From Oxyruncus cristatus (taxonomy: Eukaryota; Chordata; Aves; Passeriformes; Cotingidae), in assembly GCA_013399855.1 (NCBI GenBank), contig VXAY01002367.1, forward strand, positions 248,001 to 312,000: DNA of 64,000 nucleotides. The letters run 5' to 3'. The notes under the pieces were generated by a model. The model searched no databases. It saw nothing but the letters and a program-made list of their open reading frames with translations, and had not been told where the DNA came from. The position numbers were made by a program, and so were the translations under genes. This document shows positions 1 through 13,076 of this stretch, one piece after another. Every line of letters begins with the position of its first letter. Within the stretch, counting starts at the first letter, position 1.

Positions 1-1138
1 TCAGGGTAGACATTAGTGGAATATGAACTCGTAGATCCATCCACCCCGCAGTGTAAAGTGCTCCTCAGAGTACCACTCGTACCATTTGTAAATCAAAGTG
101 TGAAAGCATAATTTTTGAAGGTGAAATAGAGGAGAATGCAGAGGAAGCCTCCAGGTCAAGGGTATGACTAATAACTGGCTGTTCTGGTTCAGGAATAGCA
201 GGTACTGTTTCTGTGACTGTTATAAAACTGCTGAGGTTTTCAAACAGTAAAGAGTGTAGCAAATTTCTTGGTAAAACATAGAGTAGGAAGATGTGGGAAA
301 TCACTGCAAGTGAAATAAGCTTGCTTTACAAAGCTTTTTTTAAGACTGAGCTCCAAGAGTTCCATGTCATTCAGGGTTCCTTATTGGAGTATACTGTAAT
401 TCGGGCATCTGCCTGGAACAGAAGCCGACAATTGTGTTTGCTCATAACAATGAACTGCTTCACAAAATAGCCTGAAACTTACTCAATAAGAAATCGAGAG
501 GCAAAACCAAATTGACTGGTTTGGATGTTCTGAGTTAGTGCAGATGGGAAAGCCAAGCATTCAAAGTGTTTCAAAGGCCATGAAGCAGTCTAGGTTCAAC
601 AGAAGATACACCACCTTGGAAATTAAAATCTAAGAGAAATCTAGTGTCAAATCTCAGGAAATGTCCTAGGGAATGTTCCCACAACATGATGCAGTGGTTG
701 GTCTAATTAGCTGTGGCACTTCTATAGTGCAGCTATACTGCCTCCAATATTGGAGCTAGCTTGTGCAACTCCACTGGCAGCATTATATCCTGCTGCCATA
801 GGTTGGAATTCAGCTTACTACCTATGCAGTACAAGAGCATTGCAGCTCAGAGCCAGACTGCGTGGAAATTCCAGTGAGCAGGTAAAAATACAAGCACAAG
901 AGTTGGAGTCTATTTTCATTAAAGTAATTTCCTGTGTTGGTATGTGTCACTGCTTTCTGCTGACATGCTTTCCCGTGTTCACCATACTGTACCTCTCCAT
1001 TGTTTCATAACAGAACAGCTGAGGCCTTGATTAATACTGAGTGAAATGGAATGGATTGGTTAATCCCAGCTTCCAACAATACCAAACCACAGTGTGGCAA
1101 CTATTCCACTGATTGTTTTGTGTTGATATATCTGTAGT
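1..1138 (+). other. Intron 1 of MMP16, left edge; no feature seen
   Basis: This is AT-rich, stop-dense sequence with no recognised repeat or exon. The longest open frame (about 750-1010, 86 codons) shows no domain. It is assigned to intron 1 because no exon 1 or CpG island is seen between here and exon 2. Confidence 0.6.
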
Positions 1139-1402
1139 GCTAGGACAAGGAGTAATGGGTAAAAACTGAAAGAGGAGAAATTTAGGCTAGATATTAGAAA
1201 GCAAGTCTTTACTTTGAGGATAGTGAGATACTGGAACAGGTTGCCAAGGGAGGTTGTGGAAGCCCCAACCCTGGGAGTGTTCAAGGCCGGGTTGGATAAG
1301 GCCTTGAGCAGCCTGGTCTAATGGGAAGTGTCTCTGCCCTTGACAGGGACGGATGATTTTTAAGGTCTCTTCCAACCCTTAACATTCTATTATTCTATTA
1401 TT
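1139..1402 (+). repeat. CR1 LINE 3' end
   Basis: It opens with AGGACAAGGAGTAATGG and contains CTGGAACAGGTTGCC and GAGTGTTCAAGGCCGGGTTGGA. It closes with CTCTTCCAACCCTTAACATTC plus the degenerate ATTCTATT tail. This is the standard order of a 5'-truncated avian CR1 3' end of about 260 bp. Confidence 0.92.
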
Positions 1403-4400
1403 TTTCTCTTAGTTTAGGATTATCATGGAGAGTTGTTCATAGTCAGTGTGTCTATATGTGTAGTCAATCCCACAGCTGTGCATAGAAAATTTCCCCTTCC
1501 CTCCCCCACAGGTCAGGGAGGTTTGAATACAGTTGTTATAAGCAAGTCCTTGTGGGGAGAAACCACATTTCCTGGGATCAGCATTAATTACCTTGATATC
1601 AAACTTCTTTCCCAGAATCTGTCAAATCCACCTTTCCTTGGGCTACCAGTTAAAAAAGAAGAATCCTGATTGCATTATTCTTCACTGGACCTGTCAATCA
1701 AATGCCACCTGTTGACAGAGATTAGTAGAATCTTGATAACCATCCCTGGTTGTTGGAAAAATCTGAATAATTAATTTCTTTCTGGCACAGGTTTGCTCAG
1801 CAATTTCTTTTCCATCTTTGTTATTAATTCTTTCTTTTTTCTGTTCTTCCTACTCTTTAACCATGAGTTTCTGTTCCACCTCCAGGTAGAGACCAGTGTT
1901 GTTGGTTCTTACTGTGTGATCTTGTTCACATACAACAGTGACAGTATTATGGTAAAAACATTAGCACATCCCTGCAAAGCATAGTATTCTACCTCCCAGC
2001 ACCCATCTCTGAATCTTTTTATCCTCTTTTGAGGGCAAACTGGAAGTAAACATTCACAGATGGAGATAGGAATTACAGGGAAGAGGGCTTATAAAATACA
2101 TCCAAGTAGGAAAAAAAGACTAGAGAATTCTCTTCAAAATTAAAAGCATACCAAAAAACTGTCTGACATTGACCTCTTTTAATGTAATAACTTCTGAGTT
2201 TAGACCAAAAAGCATAAAAACCTATGCTCACACTGAGAATGAAGGTGAGAGATCTGTATCAGTGCTGGAATGGGAAAAGAGTGGCCCTCCTATTTCATTA
2301 TAATCACATTTGTTGCCTGGATATATTTCATTTGGCATGACTTGAGAGATAATTAAACTGAGGCATGTTATTTAAAAAAATTTTTGGATTCTTTTACGTA
2401 TCAACTTAGCAGTTGTTCTACTGAAGGAAGATGTGTTACTTTTTCATTACTGATGATTAGTTATGGAATGACTGTACTGCATGAAGCCGACTGGGACATA
2501 AGGACATTTTTAAAGCGGGAAAAAGCTACTGACCCATCACATGCTTTGGTGATACTAAAAAATCTTCAGTATGTGTGTAGTGTACTGTGCTTTCAACATG
2601 AAAACACCTTCTACTCCATTATCCCTTTTAAGAAAATATCCAAAAAGCGTTCTGGCATATGAGTGGGAATTCAGGTGGAACGTTAGCACCTGAATCAAAA
2701 GTGAGTTCTTCAAAAGCCCTGCTGAGGGCTGACCACTTACCTACAAAGATTTGGAGATTATATAATTTCTGTGTGGGATGCTCAGGACCTATAACCCGAT
2801 TGAGATTATTGGAGCTTCTCAAATGGTGAGTCCTTAAACTTCATAATCTCCTCAGCAGTCAATTTCATGGGCAGGTTTGAGGAAATTCAGATGCATAAAC
2901 TTAGAGGATCTCTTTTATAACCAGTGCAGTTTTGTTTCTTTCACTCTAAACAGACAACTGGAAATAGTCTGTTAGGTAGACATTTATTAGAGAGAAAATA
3001 AATCTGGTTTTCAAATGTTAATCAAGGCAGTCTTGGGGGTGAAATGTTCTAAGGCTATTTTTATCTGAGGCCAAAAGAAGACACAATTTTTACAGATGTT
3101 GAGAAAACTCTGAAAGGATTCCCCCTGCTTAAACAGGATTAGATTACCTGGAGATGCATTTTATGTGTTAAGAGATGTGATTAGAAAGTCAAGGCCGCTA
3201 AGGATAAAAATATTTAAAGAGAAGCAGTACGAAATTGGACTTTCTGGTTTTGTGGATAATCCATCTCTTATCATTCTGAAAAATAATTTCAAGTATTTGA
3301 TGGTTATATTGGGTTATAAATGGGGATGACACAGCTTGGTAAAGTGGTTTTCACGCATCAGTGAAGAATGTTAAAAGCAGACATAGTATACTAAATTTGA
3401 GATTGTAATTACACAAGAGACTAATGTCAGTGATTAAACCCTGTTGTGTGAGAACATGACATCACTGCAGAAATTTTGAAAACTAATCTCTAACGTGGTC
3501 CTGGCTTGCTCTAGCTCTGTCAGTAGAGCTATCATTTTGGATGCAACCAGTATAAGGGATCTCTTAGAAGATGTAGTCTGAAGACATTTTTATTATATTA
3601 ATTTTATGACTTTACTGAGAGCATTTCCTGCTCAGTGCTTTTAGCATAGGACAGGACAAGGTAAGAGATGGATGAAGTCTTTTTTTTTAGGGAAGAGCAT
3701 GTATTGGAAAACACTTATCTGCTAAACCAGAAAAATTTCTAGAGTGTGTTTTCTTCCACACTTATTCTCTCCTGTGATGAAGGTTCTCATGAAATAGTGA
3801 CTGAGTTTATTTTCTGTGTCTATGTTTCTTTGGGTAAATCAGACTGGTGATAGGTAGTTTCCTTCTGATGAAGGTTAAAGAGATAAATACATGTCATTCT
3901 TCCTTAAATTTATGATATTAATATTTACTCTTACGTTGAAAAAAGAAGGCTGGTATTTGGTTTATTGCAATAAATTTTAATGATTCCATGCTTCTTTGGT
4001 GCCTGATTGAGACAGGGGCATTGTTGGAAAGCATCTTTCTCTTCATGTATTCCCACTTTTCCTTCCAGTGTATATCAGCAGCATTTCTATTAACTAATCC
4101 AATGATGCAATGGGAGATGGTGCCTACAGGAAGCATCTATCCCACTGGAAGGTTCTTAGTTCTAAAAGACTGCAGCTCATGGCAGAAATTGCTGAATTCA
4201 TTTGTGCTTAGTATTTATTGAAGGTGCAAAAACTTAGGCTGTAGCTCTTAATATATTGACTGACAAGGTGCCTGGCATGTGGGACGATAACTCCCTGTGT
4301 TCATCCCACCTCGTCAGTGTTCCATTATTCTGCTTATGGTGAAATCACTTAATAGTCTGTTTTATAACTTAGAAAGGCTAAGAGCAGAAGGTGTTATTAC

Positions 4401-7400
4401 ATCAGATAAAGTGTTGCTATGTACTGCAGATGCCACGCAAGTACAAGATACACAGTCTATGGGGACATCCTCCCATATGGTCTGTGGAAAGCTAAACTCT
4501 TGGCTGATGCTGATGCCCACTATATTTTTCTGTAAGTGAATATAAATGCTGATTTGTAAAACCTGAGTAATTATTTATTTAAAATTTATCTTCTGGACGG
4601 CTGCTTGAGTGTTGATTTTGGCAAGCTTTCTAAGATACTCAGTTATTTTACTTTTCTTGTAAGTCCACTAAAATTTAAAATGCATATGAATCCTATTAGG
4701 ATAATAGAATTGTCTTTTTACAAATGGTATGTTTTCACTCCACACTCTGTTTGTGTATTGAGCTTTTATGTTCAAAGTGTTGCTGCACATTTCATTTCTA
4801 TGCCTGAATCTTGAAATGCTTGTACTAGCTCAGTATAAGTGATGGCAGCTGCAGAATTTTATTTAATCCTGTAGGATTGCACTTCTCTGACTGTTTGAAT
4901 CTTCCAGAATTATCTATCCATGTTTATTTTAGATTGTTCAGAATATGATTAGTAGTCAGCTTTTTTATAAGTAGGTAGCCAAAAATAGGCTGTTTTGCCA
5001 TATTCTTGGGTTTGCTATATTTGCTTCTTTTTTTTTTTTTAAACTAATTTGAATACCTTACCAGAAAGATATATCAAGGAGTTGTATATTATTCAGTTGT
5101 CTGGTTTTAATATTTTACAGTCTTAAATAATTAAATAACTCAATAACTGCTTTCCATGACTGTGACTGAAAAAGGAATAAATGTCTGCCTAATGAAACAT
5201 GCCATTAGGAACCAGTTTTTAATATTTTGCTTGATTTAATTATTTTCAGCAGAAACACGCTGAGATTTCAAAGAAGTAAAAAAGTGTTGCAAGTAATTCT
5301 CAAGTTCAATTACAGTTTTCATTGACTAGTTTTGTTTTTATCTATTGTTTGAATTTCCAGTTAATATCGGATAGTTCTATATGAATGGTGAGTTTTGAGA
5401 AGTGTTTTGAATATTATTTCTTGTGAATTAAGCAAATTTTTGGATCTAAGAAGAGAAGATATTTGAGGGAGATTTCCCATGGCCCTACCTTCCTTTGGTA
5501 AAATGGACTGCATCAAATGAAGTTAGCTAATGTATTTTCCTGTAAGAAGATGAAGGCAGAGTTAAAAGTTCAAAGAAAAGGTGATTTTGCTTTCTCATCC
5601 TGAGCTTTAAAAATCCTTTATTATTTAAATAGGCATAGCTATTTTTTCACTGCTATATCTAGAAATTACTGACTAAGGTGAACGTATTGTAAAATATTAA
5701 AAAGCTCACTTTGGCTTCCTGTTTGTTTTTTTTTGTTTGTTTGTTTGTTTGTTTTTCTTTTCTTTCTTCCCTTTTTCTGTTCTCCACTTTCTTCCATAAT
5801 CTGTTTACCTTACTCCCTTTTCCACATAACTTTACCTAAAATTCTACTCCCAGAACACTTTTATAAATCTCTGTCCCCAAACCCTCTGCCTTTTCTTTCC
5901 CTTACCTTCCTCAACTTTACCTCTCAATGTTTATTACGCCTTCCATTTTATTTCCATTTCTCGTTGTCCATGTCCCTCCCTGGATACTGTTCCATTAGCT
6001 ACCTTGTTCTGTTCTCCATTTGCAAAACCATGTCCCAGCTGATGAAGTTTTGATAACATCTCAAATGAGAGTGTGGGATGAAGCAACCACAGAACATATC
6101 CTGCATGACTGCAGGCACAGCAGGTGAAGCAGATACCAAAGCGTAGCAGAGAAATGTTTAAGAAAAGTAAGCACTCCACAGGTAGGTCTGGCAAAAACTA
6201 TTTCAGTAATTCATTAGAATGCCACTATATACTTAAAAATTTAGAATAGACATAATTCTGCAAAATGGTTTATGGGGAAGAGGTGAAGAAAAAGCTTTTG
6301 TGTTAAGCTTATCCATAAAAACTGAAGGGAAACACATTTTCTTGGTCTGTGACAGCAACAGAAAACCTGCACTGCTTATCCCAGAACTCATCAGCTAAAG
6401 GCGGCTGTACCCAAACCTCTGACTTTAATTTATCTTGACTGGGCTAAACTGTGGCTGATGAGCTACTGAAGAAGTTTAATCCCACAGTACCAGCTAGCTA
6501 AAGCTATTACTTCTAAGATTTACTATTTGAAAAACTTTACTTTTCTGTCTGTAAGTGGCTGTTGAGTCAAATACATGTAATTCAGAGATGGACTGCAGTT
6601 TCATAAATGTGACTTGCTGCTTCCCTGCTTCAAAGTGAAATATCCTGGACCAGCTCCAGTTTTCTACTGAAACAAATAAATTACACAGAAATTTTTTTTA
6701 CAATTTTTAGTATGCTAGGCTCTTTAGACCAAGTCTTTTTAAAAAAAAAAAATAATATTGTCACACACGGGCATGCACACAAGAATTTTTTTGTGAAATA
6801 ACACCTCTGTAAAGACAGGATTCTCTTTTCTCGTTAGTGCAATAATAACAGAACTCAGAGACTGTCCTCAAGGTCACACTGTCCTCCTTTTCCAAATGCC
6901 TTTGAAGATCTGTATCTGCAAGTAACTAGAAGTATGTATTTGTGGGGAAACTTGTAACTGGCTCCATATGTTATCCATTTACAACATATTATGCATACAG
7001 TATTATTGGTCTGATAATTTTTTTCTTTAAAACATAAGTAATTCTTATATAATCATTATACCTGATTCTTTTTCTCCCTCTGTGTCTTACTAGAAGTCGG
7101 ACTCTTCAGGCCATGAGCACAGCAGTGTTCGTTAGTTTATTAGCAGTACAACAAACAAGCTCCGACTTTTTTATTCAGGTCCTCAGAGGTAATGTGATCA
7201 GACTACTTTGACTGCAGTGTAGCCAGAAGACAGACAGATATTAGTCTGGCATGATATATTATTATGTAATAGTATGTCAGATGTCAAATCAGGCTCAGCC
7301 ATTGAGTCTTGTCTTCTGCTGGGTCATAGTCTTCAAAACCCTCTTACTTGGGATGGGTAGCTCTTATTGTATTATGATGCAAGTATTTTTAAAATTACTA

Positions 7401-9448
7401 TTTCATTAGACTACACACTGGTTTTGGTTCTTAGCTTGCTATGCTGATACAGTTGAAAAGCAATCACTATTTCTAGAACTATGCAACTATCAGTGAAATG
7501 GTGGTAGTGCTCAGACAGAGATATATGGGTATGTCAGGACTGTGCAAGTTGAAGTTACTCTTGTTAAACAAATGCAGACATGCAAATTTCACTTCTGTTC
7601 AGGGCAAGAGGAGAAAAATCAGTATTTTTCAAATATATATCAGTGCAAATATATGAAACTGTATCTCTCTATTCTCTTGCTGTTAAAGTTTCTAATGAGT
7701 TGTTGCAGTCAGTGCACTAGAAAATATGAACACGTATTGATCATTTTCTCACCTAAAAAGGACAGAAAAGTACTGCTTAATAGAATATTTTTCCTTTAAA
7801 TTCTTTGCTGATATTTGAAAGTCTTTACTCCATTTCTGAGCATATAGGTTTCTGAGAATATGGAGTTCAAAACACATATGGTTTATGCACTTGACTGAAA
7901 TTAGGCAATAAAGGGCAGCAAGTCATGTTTGACAGGTAATGGGTTTGGTCTGTCTGAATGACCTCTAGTCTAGTCTTTGAAACTGCTCTGTATGATATGT
8001 GTTTAGGTACTGGAACCATGATAATAAAATAGAGTAGGTATCATTTTGTGAGAAATTTAGCTATACTGTGAGCAGTTGTTTGAAACACCATTTGCAAAGG
8101 AGAAATTATACTCTAAAATAAATGCTGCAGATCAAAAAGCCTGATATAGGGCTCTTAGATCTGAAATGATTTGCAAATTCAGGATGGTATCACTTGCAAC
8201 ATAACTGATGTATGTACTACTGTATGAGGAATTAAGACAGTTCTTAGTCTCTTGTAATGCAAACACCAACTACTCCTCGTTACTTTGAAACTAAAAGGCT
8301 ATGTACTTTTATACGGAATTCATTAAACAGATCTATAGGTAGATATATATGGCCTCTACAGATGATGATCAAATGTTGATATGACAAAGAGTTCACATAA
8401 TCACAAGTTGTGGTTCTTTCATAAGCTTAACCCTTTAGTTTTGTAGTTTGCATAAAGATACTTTACAAAACATGGCACCTTTTTTTACAGAAGCATTTAC
8501 ACAGTTCCATCAGGAAGCTATAGTGGAAGGAGAGTCCAGACTCAGCAGATTTCCATTTAAAGATATTATGCATATGATAGCTTGCGAAAAAGCCACTCTG
8601 CTGCAAATGCTTTGCTTATTTGTATTTTTTCCTCTCTTGGAGGGGCTGCTATTTATACTAATTAGATAAGATTTTTTTCTTAATCCTTAAAAAAGAAAAA
8701 TCCTTTTTTTCCTCTTCAGAGCAACCATAACTGTAGAGCAGGTTCACATTACATACACATACAACAAAGTATTAATTTCTTTCTCTTTCAAACACTTTAT
8801 CTACTCTTATTTCTTTCTACCATTTACTTTTCATGAAACACAGTGTGAAAAAGTGAACCATTGCAGGTGCTTTTGAGTAATTCTTATTTTTATTATCCTC
8901 TAGGTTTTTGGTTTGTGTGTGTGTTTTTTGTGGTTTTTTGTTTGTTTGTTTTTTTAACATTTTGCGTAGTCAAATAAAAAGAACCTTTTAGAAATGGAAT
9001 AGAAAGGACTGAGGTATTTGCTTCCTGGAATACTGGAGTCTGGAAGAGAATGTTATGTTCCTCAAAAGTGACTAAAACTGAAGTCAAATGTCTCAAAATG
9101 CTCTGTAAACATAAATGAGTTTAATTATTCCTTTGTAGCATTGCCATGCAAAAATATTGAGAGCATTTTTGCACTAAACTATCAGACATGACCTTTCCTT
9201 CTAACTTATGTGCTTGAGAATTATGAAAATAGGAATATATTTATATTTTCAATATTTCTATTATCAATGCATGTGCCTGATGTTATTCTCTCCATTTTTA
9301 AACAGGTAAAATGAGAAGTGTAACTCCTCTGAGGTCATTTTGGCTATTTGACTAAAGAGTGAGCATAGTCAAACGTTTGGAGACTTTTGGATTGCTTTTC
9401 TGTATTGTGCTGAACTGCAAAACTCAGGCAGTTTTGGACCAAATTACT
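1403..9448 (+). other. Intron 1 sequence, simple repeats only
   Basis: No exon or identifiable transposon was found here. Landmarks are a T-run at about 5029-5040, a (GTTT)n microsatellite at about 5731-5755 followed by a pyrimidine-rich stretch to about 5940, an A-run near 6741-6751 and a TG/T-rich patch at 8904-8957. Open frames up to 106 codons (5733-6053) are low-complexity consequences of the CT-rich tract and are not considered genes. Confidence 0.6.
5731..5756 (+). repeat. (GTTT)n microsatellite
   Basis: About five consecutive GTTT units with a short T expansion at the left end. It flanks a roughly 190-base pyrimidine-rich segment. Confidence 0.9.
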
Positions 9449-9512
9449 GAATCGTAGAATAATTTGGGTTGAAAGAGGTCTTTAAAGGTCATCTAGTTCA
9501 GTGCTCCAATCT
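9449..9512 (-). repeat. CR1 LINE 3' end fragment (antisense)
   Basis: GAATCGTAGAATAATTTGGG, then GGTCTTTAAAGGTCATCTAG, is the reverse complement of the CR1 3' terminus. After about 65 bases the match is lost in unplaced sequence, so the copy is strongly 5'-truncated or decayed. Confidence 0.8.
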
Positions 9513-12500
9513 AGCTCAGTTACTCGGGTAAAATGCCTCCTATATGAATGGGACTGAAGCCTTGCTTAAGAAAGACTAGTTGTAACTACCCCTCAATGAG
9601 GTGCAAGTGGGAAACTGTTTCTTTCCCTTCAGGTACCACAAGGTCCTTCCACAAGCAAATCTTTAATCTTTCCAGTGACCTGTACCAGCCTTGGAGCACA
9701 ACTGCTTCTGCAGTCTCTGTACTGGTACTAACCTTCAGGCTTTCTGCAAGAAATTCTCAGCTTTTTAAATAGACCCATTGAGTTAGATAACATTAATTAC
9801 ATTCTTAGTAGTTAAATATATGCTTGAATTACAGCCTAATGAAACATGATAAACTAGATCTACAGTACACAATTCTGGACATTATTAAGATATAGTTAAT
9901 GAAGATAATATTTGGAGTATTAGGGGAACTGTTTAGCTTGGGAGGAACAACAAGGCAAAATCATTTTATAACATACTCATAATTGAGCACAACTCGTGAT
10001 TATACCTATTTGAGTCTTAATAGGCATGCTATGCTGAGGTGTCTGAAGCTTATATTCTAATTAAAACTTCTGAAAAGGTCTGACAGTGAGAAAGACAACT
10101 ATTTCATAACATAGCCATCTTCTTGATCTATTTAAAAACACTTTGCAGCTGAAGAATGGTTTTAGGAAAGTCAACCAGGGCTTATTACTTACATGATTGA
10201 TGTTTTAGTTGTTGACCTTGAGCACTCTGGCTTAGTGCTGCACCTTTAATTACACAGCCAAGTGCTGCAAAATGCAGGTGTTTGATTAGGTAATCAAGAA
10301 TTTAACCTTTGACTATCTAAAATATTACGAAAGATTGAGGTTCTTTTTTGTGCAGTCAGAATGATTAGCTGCCAAAACTTAATTCTTTGCTAACACAGAT
10401 GATAGTTTACCTGTAAATATTATAGATGAGATGTTGATTTGTGATGAAGGGGTAAGGTCTCTGTTGTGCTTGTGTAGTTTTTAAAAATAAGGAAAAGTAA
10501 TTAAACCGCTAAGACAAGCAGACCTTAAAAAAACCAAGTTGGGTTGTAGTCATTTGTATCCTCATATAGCCTGGATATACTCAGGACGTGAATTTGGTTG
10601 TAGCCTTCCACTTTACTTGGGGAACACAGTCTAAGTGTGATGCAGCTGCTTGACTGCACTGTGTCTCCATGTTTTCTGCCTGTCTCCCTTCTACCAGCCT
10701 CCCACAGGCTGTGGCAGCATCCATCCTGGTAGCATTGTCCTGGATGCTCTACTATCTGTAGTATGGCAATGTGATCCCAGCCCTTACTGGTGATGCTTAG
10801 TTTGTATCAAGAGCAGATGACAAGATGTTACTCAATTTTATGCCCAAAAATATGCATCTGTTTTTTAATGTTGCTTAAGCCATGTCGTTCTTAATTAAAA
10901 TACAACTGCCCTTTATTCAAGATGAGTTTCTAGAAATTGAAAATGGCCAGTCTCTCCAGAACTTGGTGCTTCACAGTGATTACAGCAGCATTCTCAAATA
11001 CTCAGTCACCTCAGGCAGCAACAACTTGAGCTGGCCTTCAAAAAGTGTGTAAAGACATTTTTTTTCAAACATGCACATGGAGTTTGTATCTGCCCAGAAT
11101 TTGGGGAATTTGGAATAGATTGCAGTTATGTTTCAACATGTTTATAGGATTTATAAATATTATCAATCAAAAATTATTTTAAATAAAAATAGTTATTAAT
11201 GTCTTTACTTTTTAGGGCATTAGTCCAAACAAATTGTTCTTGCCATAGTTTCCCTTGGCTATGTGCAAGCTGGATCAAGATTACTGGGGAAAATGTGAGA
11301 GAGAAACAAGCTTTCTGGATCCCATGGTGACTGCTGGAAAGGGGCTAGAGGGTGGAGTGGCACTCTTTGTTATAATCTTGTTACTTGTAAACTGGTAAAC
11401 ACCCCTGAAGTACAGTAAATGCTGAACTATGAGGTGCTGTTTTCACAAAAAGACTTTTTGGGATTGAGTCATCCTTTAAAATTGACTATGCTCGCTGGTT
11501 CAAGAAGCGTATTTTGCTGGGCTACATTCTGTGACCAGATGATGGCTAAAGCTCTACCTGGGCTTGGAGTCCTTAGCGTTTTGGGATGTTTATTTCTGTG
11601 TGCATCTGTCTGTCTGTCTTTCAGTCTCATTTTGAATATGATTATTGCTAACACTGTAAGAGTTAACTTTCCTACAAGGGAACTATTGCTCTGCACGGGA
11701 AGATATGAGAGAGAAAAGCAGTGCAATTGACATTGATTCCCTTTTGGAACAGCGTGGATGTTCTCTAGGCAGAGGCATTTACTCTAAACAGCTCTCTGGC
11801 CAAAAATCCAGTAACAAATGACAGGAGCATTAGGGCGAAAAGAACTGCCACTGAAACAGCAGAAGTAAGAACATTTTAAAAGAAGCATGCTCTATGGATA
11901 AAGAAGGCTGCTTTTGCCCAGAAATGGAAGATGGAGGGGGAAAATGAACTAGCTTCTGGTTAAGCATAAAGTTCATTAGAAGTTTCACAAGTAAAATTGC
12001 ATTCAGGAAGCTGTTGTTTCCTTGAGGAGCTTACTTTGCCCCCCAACCTCACTTTTTTTTTCTTTTTTTTTTCTTTCACATTTTTCACTCATTTTCAGAA
12101 GAGCAACAATTTTGTTTTGGAAATTCCATTGCTGAAACTGAGTTCTTTCTGTCTCTTACATTTTGTTCTTTAAAACTTAGCGATTAGCCAGAATCTCTGT
12201 TATAGCCATATGTTTTGTAGGAGAAATTTATTCAATTAACTATGGTAGTTAGTAGGCTTGAAGCTCTACTCAAGGGTTGAGGCAGCTGAATCTGAGGATT
12301 CTGGTCACCTGGAATAGTGTCAGATTAGAATTTGCATTGAGACAGCTTAAACAGAGGGAACTTTATAGCTTATAAAGTATATATAATTCTATCAAACAGA
12401 CTAACTTTCAGTGAGAAGAGCAGAGCTGAACCAAGCTGTGATACAGGGCCTTCTTTTGACATTTTTATCAAGAATGAACAATTTAAAATATGTGCTTATT

Positions 12501-12623
12501 GGATAAATACTGAAAGAGAAAAAATTATAGAATGGATTTTCAAGAAGTTGAATAGGGAATAGATTATAGGCTTTTCATTTTACTACTTGCACAGTTGAGG
12601 AAAGAGAAGAAAACAGAGTTTAG
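9513..12623 (+). other. Intron 1 sequence with a motif cluster
   Basis: No exon is seen. It holds the putative regulatory motif cluster at 10205-10315, a short CTGT run at about 11605-11620 and an interrupted T tract at 12053-12075. The 103- and 85-codon frames at 11419-11730 overlap on opposite strands and have no recognisable domain. Confidence 0.55.
10205..10315 (+). promoter_or_regulatory. Candidate intronic regulatory motif cluster
   Basis: Several motif-like strings fall within about 110 bases. TGACCTTGA at 10213-10221 is the reverse complement of TCAAGGTCA, the ERR/SF-1 monomer site. There are two copies of AGTGCTGCA (10234-10242 and 10261-10269), a TTAATTA homeodomain core near 10246, the perfect dyad TGATTA-GG-TAATCA at 10283-10296, and a TCF/LEF-like CCTTTGA at 10306-10312. 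Binding and function are inferred; such motifs also arise by chance in AT-rich DNA. Confidence 0.25.
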
Positions 12624-13076
12624 GACCACAGTGATGATCAAAAGGGATGGAGCACCTCCCCTACAAAGACAGGCTGAGAGAGACAGGGTTTTTCAGTGTG
12701 GAGAAGAGAAAGCTTCAGGGGGACCTCGTTGTGGTCTTCCAGTACCTTAAGGGGTCTAACAAAAAGGAGGGAGAGGGACTTCCAATATGGGCAGATAGTG
12801 ACAGGACAAGGAGTAATGGTTTTAAAATGAAAGAAGGCAGGATTAGGATTCGATGTTAGGAAGAAATTCTTTACCTAGAAGGTGATGAAGCACTGGAACA
12901 TGTTGCCAGAGAAGCTGTGGATACCCCATCTCTGGAAGTGTTCAAGGCCAGGTTGGATAGGACTTTGAGCAACCTGGTCTAGTGGAAGATATCATGCCCA
13001 TAGCAGACTGGTTGGAAATAGATGGTCTTTTGGGTCCCTTCCAACCCTCTATGATTCTGTGTTTCTGTGATTCTGA
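12624..13076 (+). repeat. CR1 LINE 3' end, about 450 bp
   Basis: It starts in GATGATCAAAAGGGATGGAG and runs through GGAGAAGAGAAAGCTTCAGG, CTTCCAGTACCTTAAGG, GTGTTCAAGGCCAGGTTGGA and CTTCCAACCCTCTATGATTC to a short tail. A 70-codon open frame (12647-12859) resembles the C-terminal end of CR1 ORF2 (RLRETGFFSVEKRKLQGDL). It is a repeat fragment and not a host gene. Confidence 0.95.

Noticed and set aside
5733..6053. 106-codon frame rich in Phe, Leu, Ser and Pro
   Set aside because: It is the translation of a (GTTT)n plus CT-rich low-complexity tract.
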